Assembly: GCF_016616095.2 (NCBI RefSeq)
Contig: NZ_CP067089.2
Coordinates: forward strand, 4,278,001 to 4,342,000
Source of the DNA: Breznakiella homolactica
GTDB lineage: Bacteria; Spirochaetota; Spirochaetia; Treponematales; Breznakiellaceae
DNA: 64,000 nt
Direction: 5' to 3'
This document shows positions 35,101-43,290 of this stretch, piece by piece (position 1 is the first letter of the stretch; each line of letters begins with the position of its first letter). The translations under genes and the position numbers were made by a program. The notes under the pieces are model-generated. The model had not been told where the DNA came from. It worked only from the letters and a program-made list of their open reading frames with translations, and did no database searches.

Positions 35101-38100
35101 TCCTGCCCGCCGGCATACACGGCAAACTGGGGTATGAGCAGAGCGGCGCCAAAAAAGACCATGAGCGGCAGGCGGGGAATCCGGGGTATGTGCACGGCAG
35201 CGGGGATGTACTTGATCTGGATATCTATGAAGGGAAGCTGCTGCAGATAGATCTTGTTCCGCCCTACGCGGTACGGCACGGCGGGGAGGTTTTCGGGTAC
35301 GGCAGCGTGACCCGCGACGGAGAGAACGTAAGTGTTGATATTCCCATAACACAGCAGATAACGGTACAGGGGGTTCCGACCGAAAGCCTGCTCTATACCC
35401 AGGGATACACCTATACGAACTATGAAGGGGCGGGGAAGATCATCACCGCGGCGGAACTGGACGCGATATGGGCGGACCTGCGGGGGCCTGAGTATGACAG
35501 CCGGCACAGCCGGTGGCAGAGTCTGACCTACGCGGAGCTGACGGACGTTATGAACGGTGCTGCCGTGGCCGACGCGGCGGTCTTCCGGGCCGCCTATGAC
35601 CGGATTGTGCCGGATGCATACGCGGCAACGCCGGAACTCGCGCCGGATACGGAGTGTACGTTTATTCAGAAGAGCCTTTCGGACGCGGAGCGGACCGAGG
35701 TTGACGGGGTGCTCAAGGGGTATTCCTGGAACGGGTTTATGGCCACTGACGTGCCGTTTTACGTACGCGGCGGCAGTCCGGGAATCTATGTGATGACTGG
35801 TGACTGGAACGATATCGTCGATATGAAGGATTCTGCCCGGGAAAATTACTTCAATGGGAAGAGTGCTGAAGAGAAAGCGCGGTATGAACTGCTCTATGAC
35901 CGGATCATCCACTACAGCGCTGTGCTGCATCTGGAGAGCTGGCGAACGGTGCAGCGTTCGATCCGGTACTACGCGGACAGCCGGTACGGGGTGAGCGCGG
36001 AACCGATCAAAGTTTCCTATCTATCGGATGACGGGGAAACGTACCTCAATACGTACATTAATCTGGGCGGCATGAAGCTGGAGTGGAACAGCGGTGATGA
36101 TTTTTCGACGGCGAATGCGGCGGTCCCGCCCTATAGCGTGACCATACACAAAAAGCTGGGGGAAGACGAAGACAGTACCGTTGAACCGGAAGTCGTGGAT
36201 GTGCTGTACGGCGGGGTGCACAGCTGGTATTACGGCATCTGGGTGGGGGACCAGGCAAAGAACCGGTTCAGCGAGGCCCGGCTCTACCAGCAGCGGAACG
36301 AAAACAGCATCATCAGTGAGGAAGAGGCAGAAGCGAAAAGGACTTTTTATAACAAGAAGAAAGAGAACCTGGAAAATAACCCGCAGCTGGATGACACGGC
36401 TGAAATCATCTTCCTGCCGGTGAGCACCCGGAAAGACGAACACAACCAAAACATGATCAGCCGGGATGACGACAGCGGGCGCGCGATAACCGACGGGACG
36501 CTCATCGGCCCGATATCGAATATTGTTACCAATGAGATGGTCGAGAGCAGCAACGGCACGGTGACGGTCCAGCCGGCAGACAAGGAGTTCTGTCCGTATA
36601 TCCAGGGAACCCGGGTCCATACCAACCGGGTGGGCGGGACCAGTTACTATGACATCCCCGGCATGACCAACGAGCTTGGGGGCAGTGAGTTCACCATGGT
36701 GAATATCCAGGAAAGCGTGAATACGGGCACGGATACGGTGTATAACGCGTCACTGAAACTACCGGACCTGCCATTTTCCGACTGGATTAACATATTCCGG
36801 ACAATAACCCTGTACGTGGAAAAATTAAGATCCCTGGGAAACATTCTGGCGCTGGGGTTGGGAGGAAGCAACAGCTGGGGAACGAATGCGGGGACCACGG
36901 TGATGCGGCAGTCGGTGCAGGACATCAACGGGGACGGGATCGCGGATGTGCTGCAGTACACCAACGGCGGGATCCGGGTAACCCCCGGGGGCCGGGAGGG
37001 GTATACCGGCAGTTATCCCATGGCGAACGGGAAGGAACTGAGTAAGAATACCAATACCCTGACAATCTACGGCGCCGCGATCAATCCGTCCGGCTCAGCA
37101 AAGGTAGGTGTTTCGCCGTCAGGACGGATAACGGACATAACGGTTACCGGAAGTGCGGGAACAGGCTATACGGGTTCCGAGGGAACGAGTATCCAGGAGG
37201 CGGCCCTGATGGATATCAACGGTGACGGGCTGCCGGATTACGTATCGGGCAGCACGGTGCGGCTGAATCTGGGGGATGGTTTTTCCGATTCCCGCAGCAT
37301 CGGCGCGCAGCTGCGGAGTTCAACAGTCCAAAGCATCGGCGGTTCATTTTCCTTAAGCAGCAGCGGCGGGGGAAAAAGCTCTAATTCCACGGCGAATGGA
37401 TCCTCCACCGGATTCAGCCTCGGTGTGGGCGGTGCGATCAACTATTCGGTAACCGGAACCGAGACCACGGTGATGATGATGGACATCAACGGTGACGGGC
37501 TGCCGGACAAGGTCCGGAAGGACGGCAGCTCGAATACTATGACCGTGCAGTTCAATCTGGGCAAGAGTTTTTCCTCCCCCCGGACCGTAGAAGCCCGGGA
37601 CTGGGGACTGGGCAGCGCTGATAAGAACGCCATAGATACCAAGACCGACGGCAATCTGCTGTACGGCGCCATCGAAAACCTGCCGGTGATCGGATCTCTG
37701 CTGGCAAGCACCAGTATGTTTGATCCGTCATCGGGAAACTACGCGAATCCCTACAGTTCTTCGGGGAAACTGAACAGCCTGGAACTGAGTACCTCCGTAA
37801 GCCTGGGTATCAGCGGAAGCCTGAACGCCAACATTAATATTCCGATTCAGATTCTCTGGCTCACCATTAATATTACCACCGCGTACGGCGGGGGTGTCAA
37901 CGCGGGAACAAACTTAACCGGGATATCCGTGCGGACCATGGACATGGACGGCGACGGACTGCCTGACCGGGTGCTGCGGATCCCGGGATCGGAAAAGATC
38001 TACGTGCAGCGGAACCTTGGCGGGGAGGTGGGGCTGCTCAAAGCTATTGACCTGCCCCAGGGCGGCCGGACCGAACTGGCCTACGAATGGATATACGGCA

Positions 38101-41100
38101 CCACCGCCGCGCCCCAGACCCGCTGCGTACTCCGGGAAGTGGTCACCACCGACGGAACCGGGCAGGGTATCAAGGGCATGCCCGAAGGCGCTCACCGCTA
38201 CACCGTGCGGTACCAGTACTCAGCGGACGGATACTACGACCGGGCGGTCAAGGAATTCTACGGGTACGAAACCGTTACCGAAACCCGGTACCGGGACGAA
38301 GGGGCGGTCCAGGCGGACACCATCAAGACCACGGTCTACTACAATGACGCGTATTACCGCAAAGGCATGGTCAAGCAGGTAACCCTGCAGAACGCCGAAG
38401 GAACCGTCCGGCGGACCACCGAGTACCATATTGATGCCGCCCCCTTTGCGCGGATCCTCAGTGAAGACACGGAACTGCGGGAACAGGACGGCAGCACCGT
38501 GACTACCAAAACCGAATACACCTACGAAACCGTACAGGGCTACGGATACGGCAATGTGATCCGGATGGTGGAAACAGGCGGCCCGGGGACGAACCCCATC
38601 CGCGCGGAAATCAGCTACAACCACAGCCTCAGCGGCTACCTCCACGCGCACCCGGCGGAGATCAAAGTCTACGGGGGGGCCAACAGTCTCCTGCGGTGGC
38701 GGACCGCCGAGTACGATACGGAAACCGGGGCCCTGAAAAAAATCACCCAGTACCAGGACCGGAACGGTACCGGGAAAAGTGTGAGCACCGTGGACTGGGA
38801 CGGCTACGGGAACCTCAGGAAAATCACGGACCCCAACGGCGCGTGGATACAGTACTCATACGACGGGGACTACACGAACGCCGGGGAAGCGGACAGCAAA
38901 AAGCAGTACCAGTACCCCGTCCGGATAGAGCGGGGCGGCACGGGCACGGGCACCTATACCTCCACCATCGGGTGGGATAAACGGTACGGGCTCAGGACCC
39001 TGGAAGTGGATGAAAACGGCAACCGGATGGAATACGTACCGGACGAGTACGGCCGGCTCGCGGAAGTCTGGAGCCCCTACGACCACGGGGGCAGCACCCC
39101 CGCGGTGCGGTACCAATACAGTACGGAAGCGGGAACGAACTGGTACGCGGTAACGGAAAACCGTATCCGCTACGATCTGACGGACAACCCCTCCTATGAC
39201 CCGGTGATGGTAACAGTGGTGATGCTGGACGGCCTGGGCCGGGGCCTCATAACCGCCAAGAACGGGGAATACCGGGCGGACAACGGCACGGACATTTCCG
39301 GGTGGAACGTATCAGGCCTGGCTTCGTATGACGGCAAAGGCCGGACCATTGCCGAAGGCCAGATCCGGTTCATCGCGGGAAACCTCGAGACCCTCCTGGC
39401 CAACCCGCTCTCGGACAGCCTCAAGAATCCGGTCAGGACCACCTATGACGGCCTTGACCGGCCCGTGGTAATAGAGTTCCCGGACCCCTCGGGTCCCGCC
39501 CGGCAGTATACGGCCTACGGCATCGGGAACGGCCTGAGCTACGCGGTGACCACGGATCCCAAGGGCAACGCCACCCGGGAAGAACGGGACAGCCGGGGGA
39601 ATATCCTGACCGTCACGAAGATAGACCAGCAGAACACCATCCTGACCCGGGCCACATACGAGTACAATGAACTGGGTGAAATGCTGCGGGCTCTGGACTA
39701 CAACGGAAACCCCTTGACGGTTGAGTACGACCTCCTGGGCCGGCGGACCGCCATGCAAAGCCGGGACATGGGGCGGAAGGAATACCACTACGACAACGCC
39801 GGGAACCTGGTGCTGGAAACGGACACGGTGCTGCGGGACCAGGGCATGAAGATCGAGTACGAGTACGACGGCCTGAACCGGCTGACCGCGATACAATACC
39901 CCAGTGACGTGAGCGGCCGGACGAAGTACTGGTACGGCCTTCCGGGCGCGGGCAGCAACAGCGCCGGCCGGGTAACGAAGATCGAGGACGCGTCGGGAAG
40001 CATCACGTACACCTACGGCAAGCTGGGCCAGGTCGTGGAAGAAACCCGGACCATCGGGCTGCTCCCGGCGAGCCGGAATGAGACAAAGACCAAGAGCATG
40101 GCCTACGCGGGCAACTACCTGGGGCAGATGGAACGGATCGAGTATCCTGATGGTGAAGTGGTGCGGTATGAGTATAACTCAGGCGGGCAGATCCGGAGCG
40201 TGACCGGGAAACGGGGCGTGACGACCTATCCCTATGTGAAAGACATCGGGTACGATGAGTACGGCCAGCGGCGGTACATCAGGTATGGGAATGATGTGGA
40301 GACGTGGTACACGTACCAGGCGGAACGGCGGTGGCTGGACGGAATAGAAACGAAACTGGGGATTGGGAGCGCGCAGCAGTACCAGAACATCACGTATGAT
40401 TTTGATACCGTGGGAAATGTGAAGGGCTATGAGAACCGGAACAGTACGTACAGTACAGCGCAGAGTTACGAGTATGATAATCTCTACCAGCTGACAAAAG
40501 TAACCGGGACCAGCACGAATGAACTGGGGACGCGGTATGAGGCGACATACCAGCAGACGTACCGGTTTAATGAAATCGGAAACATGGTGAACAAGAAGAG
40601 CGTGAGCGGGGTGAGCAACGGGAGCGGGATCGGGAGCAACCTGAACTACGAACAGAGCTACCAGTACTACGACGGGTATGCCCACCGGGTAGAACGGATT
40701 GGGAACCGGTATTACCAGTATGACGGGAACGGGAATGTGGTGATTGAGCGGGATAACGGGCACGCTGAAATAGTGGTGACGGATCACCCGGTATATGAGG
40801 ATGGACACTTACAGTACACGGAGTACGGATTTGCGCTGCAGCAGCCGGGGGTGGGTACCGGGAGTGAGTCGGTGTATCAGCGGGTATACACGTGGAACGA
40901 ACGGAACCAGCTGCTGGGCAGCAAGGACAACCGGTATACGGTCCAGTACCGGTATGGGGCCGATGGGGAACGGGTAGTGAAGTATGTGGAGGAGAGCGGG
41001 AAGCATACTTTGTACTACAACCGGATGTGGCAGATGAACAGTGACGGACAGGGGTGGCGTCAGAGTAAGCATGTGTATGTGGGTGACACCCGGGTGGTGA

Positions 41101-42113
41101 CGAAGCGGAACTATGAGGGAGAGAGTAACCCGGGGTATGAGCAGGTGAGCCAGTACTGGTACCATGGGGATCACTTGGGGAGCGCCCAGGCGGTGACGGA
41201 CTACAATGGGGTTATGTATGAGCGGCTTGAATACACGCCGTATGGGGAGGTATGGATCGAGGAACGGGGGAATGGCGAGGAAGGGTTACCGTTCCGGTTT
41301 ACGGGAAAGGAGATGGACGAGGAGACGGGGTTATATTACTATGGAGCGAGGTATCTTGATCCGAAGATGAGCCGGTGGCTGTCTACAGATCCGGCGATGG
41401 GTGAGTATGTGCCGGGGGCGCCGGTGAATGAGGAGGTGCGGAAGCGGAACGGTAACTTACCGGGAATGGGAGGTGTATATAACGTGGTAAATCTGCACAC
41501 GTATCACTATGCGGGGAATAACCCAGTTAAATACATAGATCCTGATGGAAATGATCTTCATATTGTTGTTTCAAAAAGCCAAGGGACACTGACCGCAACG
41601 TATACGCCTAATAAAGATTATGATGATAAATACACAGAATGGATATCTAAGACTTCCACAACAACAGCTTTTAATGTAATCACAAATGTTGTGAAGGAAG
41701 CTCCTAATAATGGAGTTGACTCTGATACTTCAAGAATACAACAATCACAAGGTGGTCGTACACATCCTACACAATTGAAAAATGGTACGTATCCTATAAT
41801 CAGCGCACAATCCCCTTCTGCTGGTGTTAATCCAGCGCCGAAATATAAATATGGCGAATCTGGACAGGGGCTTTTTATTGATGTTACACAGATGCTACCG
41901 GATGTGAATACAGGAAAACTCGTTTCTGATAGGGGGTATATGATACATATTACACCAAATCTATTTACCGATGGGTGTATTGGTATCCCCTATGATCCTA
42001 ATGAAGGGCCTCTTAATAGAGGTGTAGCAGCTGCCAGAATGGACAAACTGGTCGACTGGCACAACATAGCAACAAGTCGTGGTGAAAAATCGACTATTAC
42101 AATTATTGATTGA
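32187..42113 (+). CDS. Giant secreted SpvB/Rhs (Tc-toxin B/C-like) protein with L,D-transpeptidase-like toxin tip
   Basis: 3308 residues with AAGGAG before ATG. Order: Sec-type signal (ITAGILAVIYVGMLHPVWMY); a ZU5-like domain (VAIPAGALERDTEIRITRLP); SpvB domain (~190-480, FRLDVPVPSGRAGMQPRVAV then YSSGNGSGVMGKGFDL); six FG-GAP-like DxDGDGxxD motifs within ~550-1940; TcB-type middle (~1945-2250); YD/Rhs repeats to ~3030; and the Rhs core (~3037, RFTGKEMDEETGLYYYGARY) ending NPVKYIDPDGN at ~3120, the usual self-cleavage/variable-tip border. The last ~187 residues form an AT-rich tip with GTYPII, then MIHIT with H3254 and TDGCIGIP with C3264, like L,D-transpeptidase-type peptidoglycan toxins. 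No TcA-like gene is present. Tip activity is inferred; the Rhs/SpvB identity is solid. Confidence 0.88.
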   Translation: MTGSRITAGILAVIYVGMLHPVWMYGETGPEPAAGVRLPGIVRESAAEVIAAEAGGIVRLGETEVAIPAGALERDTEIRITRLPVTEGTGEDLSNVTWGGGGYRFEPAGTQFKKAVQIRMAYDPGIGNNEESLENLYTYYYNTAGREWERLERVGLEEERHRIISETTHFTDMINGTITLPEGPGPLDFNINSIKNLEAANPGALVIPLDGLEGGSSGAAEFRLDVPVPSGRAGMQPRVAVVYSSGNGSGVMGKGFDLQYGSRITIDTRWGLPRYDGEDEYLLDGVKLSRSGVSGTTVTYRPERESGFELIERYGSGGAYYWVVTDRTGRRRTYGASAGSRIGRSAAERYVWELEEEQDVYGNTVTYEYRNDGNRLQIHRIRYTGNVKQGLTGLYTVEFGYTTGRTDVQTDGRGRYLSEQVLLLERITLAYDGQAVRSYYAEYGSNYFGIPELKRFGQEKTGATEADRYLWSYGFAFTEPEKNGETLVFFGAPEEWAMPNGLQVRQGVSGGGQSSVSAGGGVGTSVADVRGTGGLTLATGNGDAQSRQTLVDLDGDGRPDSIKKVGSRIEFYRNTGSGFVRTDDWPIVGGSIDMLEKERSSSTSLGKTVYAGAGALSSALEAGVSYSETDQDGWTDAKGGFVDIDGDGLVDYAEAGAGYYFKNTGRSFVRTAYTSNGVVIPPRADLLSEEQRTKYEEGYYQQSPLRSWRSPYTGSLEVRQTARTDPESPEPVSGDGITAKTYFGAAEQPEIRLKLEPGTETVSDTRQYEARERESIYFLGDPGTDTRGDTILWDITLRYENIRYFADMDKGNVYLPPKTITDAGFGSGYGSTKLPDIYELIYTESSSDDGDDGTTYTCTLKSEWEREAGSEYYTVAAQLVKDKWFIPGWMSPAGFAILWNHTETDEEKITLCSLYGYDPGKNRYYFNENSRIRLGSTWESQARVIQTLIEKRCTEAEVRALAYYTMPWGQTILPAGIHGKLGYEQSGAKKDHERQAGNPGYVHGSGDVLDLDIYEGKLLQIDLVPPYAVRHGGEVFGYGSVTRDGENVSVDIPITQQITVQGVPTESLLYTQGYTYTNYEGAGKIITAAELDAIWADLRGPEYDSRHSRWQSLTYAELTDVMNGAAVADAAVFRAAYDRIVPDAYAATPELAPDTECTFIQKSLSDAERTEVDGVLKGYSWNGFMATDVPFYVRGGSPGIYVMTGDWNDIVDMKDSARENYFNGKSAEEKARYELLYDRIIHYSAVLHLESWRTVQRSIRYYADSRYGVSAEPIKVSYLSDDGETYLNTYINLGGMKLEWNSGDDFSTANAAVPPYSVTIHKKLGEDEDSTVEPEVVDVLYGGVHSWYYGIWVGDQAKNRFSEARLYQQRNENSIISEEEAEAKRTFYNKKKENLENNPQLDDTAEIIFLPVSTRKDEHNQNMISRDDDSGRAITDGTLIGPISNIVTNEMVESSNGTVTVQPADKEFCPYIQGTRVHTNRVGGTSYYDIPGMTNELGGSEFTMVNIQESVNTGTDTVYNASLKLPDLPFSDWINIFRTITLYVEKLRSLGNILALGLGGSNSWGTNAGTTVMRQSVQDINGDGIADVLQYTNGGIRVTPGGREGYTGSYPMANGKELSKNTNTLTIYGAAINPSGSAKVGVSPSGRITDITVTGSAGTGYTGSEGTSIQEAALMDINGDGLPDYVSGSTVRLNLGDGFSDSRSIGAQLRSSTVQSIGGSFSLSSSGGGKSSNSTANGSSTGFSLGVGGAINYSVTGTETTVMMMDINGDGLPDKVRKDGSSNTMTVQFNLGKSFSSPRTVEARDWGLGSADKNAIDTKTDGNLLYGAIENLPVIGSLLASTSMFDPSSGNYANPYSSSGKLNSLELSTSVSLGISGSLNANINIPIQILWLTINITTAYGGGVNAGTNLTGISVRTMDMDGDGLPDRVLRIPGSEKIYVQRNLGGEVGLLKAIDLPQGGRTELAYEWIYGTTAAPQTRCVLREVVTTDGTGQGIKGMPEGAHRYTVRYQYSADGYYDRAVKEFYGYETVTETRYRDEGAVQADTIKTTVYYNDAYYRKGMVKQVTLQNAEGTVRRTTEYHIDAAPFARILSEDTELREQDGSTVTTKTEYTYETVQGYGYGNVIRMVETGGPGTNPIRAEISYNHSLSGYLHAHPAEIKVYGGANSLLRWRTAEYDTETGALKKITQYQDRNGTGKSVSTVDWDGYGNLRKITDPNGAWIQYSYDGDYTNAGEADSKKQYQYPVRIERGGTGTGTYTSTIGWDKRYGLRTLEVDENGNRMEYVPDEYGRLAEVWSPYDHGGSTPAVRYQYSTEAGTNWYAVTENRIRYDLTDNPSYDPVMVTVVMLDGLGRGLITAKNGEYRADNGTDISGWNVSGLASYDGKGRTIAEGQIRFIAGNLETLLANPLSDSLKNPVRTTYDGLDRPVVIEFPDPSGPARQYTAYGIGNGLSYAVTTDPKGNATREERDSRGNILTVTKIDQQNTILTRATYEYNELGEMLRALDYNGNPLTVEYDLLGRRTAMQSRDMGRKEYHYDNAGNLVLETDTVLRDQGMKIEYEYDGLNRLTAIQYPSDVSGRTKYWYGLPGAGSNSAGRVTKIEDASGSITYTYGKLGQVVEETRTIGLLPASRNETKTKSMAYAGNYLGQMERIEYPDGEVVRYEYNSGGQIRSVTGKRGVTTYPYVKDIGYDEYGQRRYIRYGNDVETWYTYQAERRWLDGIETKLGIGSAQQYQNITYDFDTVGNVKGYENRNSTYSTAQSYEYDNLYQLTKVTGTSTNELGTRYEATYQQTYRFNEIGNMVNKKSVSGVSNGSGIGSNLNYEQSYQYYDGYAHRVERIGNRYYQYDGNGNVVIERDNGHAEIVVTDHPVYEDGHLQYTEYGFALQQPGVGTGSESVYQRVYTWNERNQLLGSKDNRYTVQYRYGADGERVVKYVEESGKHTLYYNRMWQMNSDGQGWRQSKHVYVGDTRVVTKRNYEGESNPGYEQVSQYWYHGDHLGSAQAVTDYNGVMYERLEYTPYGEVWIEERGNGEEGLPFRFTGKEMDEETGLYYYGARYLDPKMSRWLSTDPAMGEYVPGAPVNEEVRKRNGNLPGMGGVYNVVNLHTYHYAGNNPVKYIDPDGNDLHIVVSKSQGTLTATYTPNKDYDDKYTEWISKTSTTTAFNVITNVVKEAPNNGVDSDTSRIQQSQGGRTHPTQLKNGTYPIISAQSPSAGVNPAPKYKYGESGQGLFIDVTQMLPDVNTGKLVSDRGYMIHITPNLFTDGCIGIPYDPNEGPLNRGVAAARMDKLVDWHNIATSRGEKSTITIID

Positions 42114-42133
42114 TTTTAGTTATGGGGGATGAT

Positions 42134-42892
42134 ATGAAAGCTTTATTATGTGGCATAACAGTATTATTATTGGGGTGCAGTAACTCTTTTAGTCAATCTA
42201 AAACGGTGGATATATTTATCCCTCATAATATTGTTAAAGGTAATTATAGTGACGAAATAGGGAAATATCGTATTCTGACCAACGAAGCTGGGATTATTAC
42301 TTCTATAACCGTCGAAAATGATGAGTTTTTTGTGAATCCTGAAATTACTGTTGGCGCGGATGAGATACAAATATGGTCTGATAAAACAATCTATGCAATA
42401 AACACAATAAAACTAGATGATACAAGTATTTATGTACGAGGTGGAGAGCGAAGTATTTACACCAAAGATAATAATCAATTCATGGAGATAAAAATACATC
42501 CGGATACGTTTACAATATATGAACATGAAGAAATAATTTTAACAGAAGGCAGTAATACTACCTTAGAGAGTCATTTTAAAGTAAATCCAAGTAAATTCTC
42601 GGGGTGTAACTACACTAATAATACTTTAATAATTAATTATCGGCGTGCTAATAATCCTAATTTTAAATTTGAATATGAAGAGGATAATGGAGTTATATAT
42701 GTGACGTATTTTTATAACATGGATGAATTCATTGAATACTCATCAAAAATAGAAATTCACGGGAATATATATTCAACAGAGACAAAAACAAATGTAATAA
42801 ACTATTTTATAGTTGCAAGTGTATATAGTTTATTAGCAGATATTTTATTTCCAACATTATTTATTGAGAATCCTATAGTACCAAAAAATTGA
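42134..42892 (+). CDS. Predicted lipoprotein, candidate immunity protein for the Rhs tip
   Basis: A 252-residue predicted lipoprotein starting MKALLCGITVLLLGCSNS (lipobox LLGC). GGGGGAT precedes ATG 42134, 20 nt after the giant gene's stop. The sequence is very AT-rich, like the toxin tip and unlike the Rhs body, so tip and this gene probably moved as one unit. The mature part is beta-rich (TKDNNQFMEIKIHPDTFTIY, HFKVNPSKFSGCNYTNNTLI), with a hydrophobic stretch near the end (FIVASVYSLLADILFPTLFI). A periplasm-facing lipoprotein is what one expects as immunity against a peptidoglycan-acting toxin. It matches no family I recognise; immunity is inferred from position, location and composition. 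Confidence 0.65.
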   Translation: MKALLCGITVLLLGCSNSFSQSKTVDIFIPHNIVKGNYSDEIGKYRILTNEAGIITSITVENDEFFVNPEITVGADEIQIWSDKTIYAINTIKLDDTSIYVRGGERSIYTKDNNQFMEIKIHPDTFTIYEHEEIILTEGSNTTLESHFKVNPSKFSGCNYTNNTLIINYRRANNPNFKFEYEEDNGVIYVTYFYNMDEFIEYSSKIEIHGNIYSTETKTNVINYFIVASVYSLLADILFPTLFIENPIVPKN

Positions 42893-42894
42893 AG

Positions 42895-43206
42895 AAACCA
42901 GGAAAAGAGATAGAATGGTCAAGAAATGAGAAATTTTAAAAAGGTTATAATCAAATAAGATCAGAGAATGCATGTTTTGCATTAACTTTGATGGCAGCAG
43001 CACAAGATTATGCAGGAGTTCCTTTAGAAATTGGTCAAGTTATGACACTTCTCAATGGTTTTTACAATGATGGTCATATAGATGATATTAATGATGTATA
43101 GAACCCTATAGGTATAATTCATAGAACTTTTGAAGCTCTAAATGTAAATAATGTAAATGTGAATATTGTTTCGGTAGTGTCCAGTATTTTTCGCAAATTA
43201 GGTTAG
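42895..43206 (+). pseudogene. Decayed orphan toxin tip, C39/papain-like
   Basis: One frame gives about 100 codons with two internal stops (TAA 42937, TAG 43099) and a final TAG (43204), and no start codon. The readable parts include KEIEWSRNEKF, then NQIRSENACFALTLMAAAQ followed by DYAGVPLEIGQVMTLLNG, and after the second stop NPIGIIHRTFEALN. The Q...NACF...L...G order resembles the first helix and catalytic Cys of C39/papain-fold peptidases, which are common Rhs toxin tips. AT-rich and placed just after the candidate immunity gene, it looks like an older, displaced tip left behind when the present tip was gained. No upstream Rhs core accompanies it. Confidence 0.55.
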
Positions 43207-43290
43207 CCATCCCTGGTATCATTATTTAAGCCGTGACAACGTCCGGCTGTGAACCGAGGGTCAGGTGCTTCATGCTCATGTATTTCTTGG

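Noticed and set aside
34722..35930. 402-codon minus-strand frame inside the Rhs gene
   Set aside because: Shadow frame; the plus-strand Rhs frame is continuous and motif-rich.
43228..43290. Minus-strand fragment ending KHLTLGSQPDVVTA as the missing IS481 transposase end
   Set aside because: Position would fit, but the residues do not resemble known IS481 C-termini and ~80 residues are unaccounted for.
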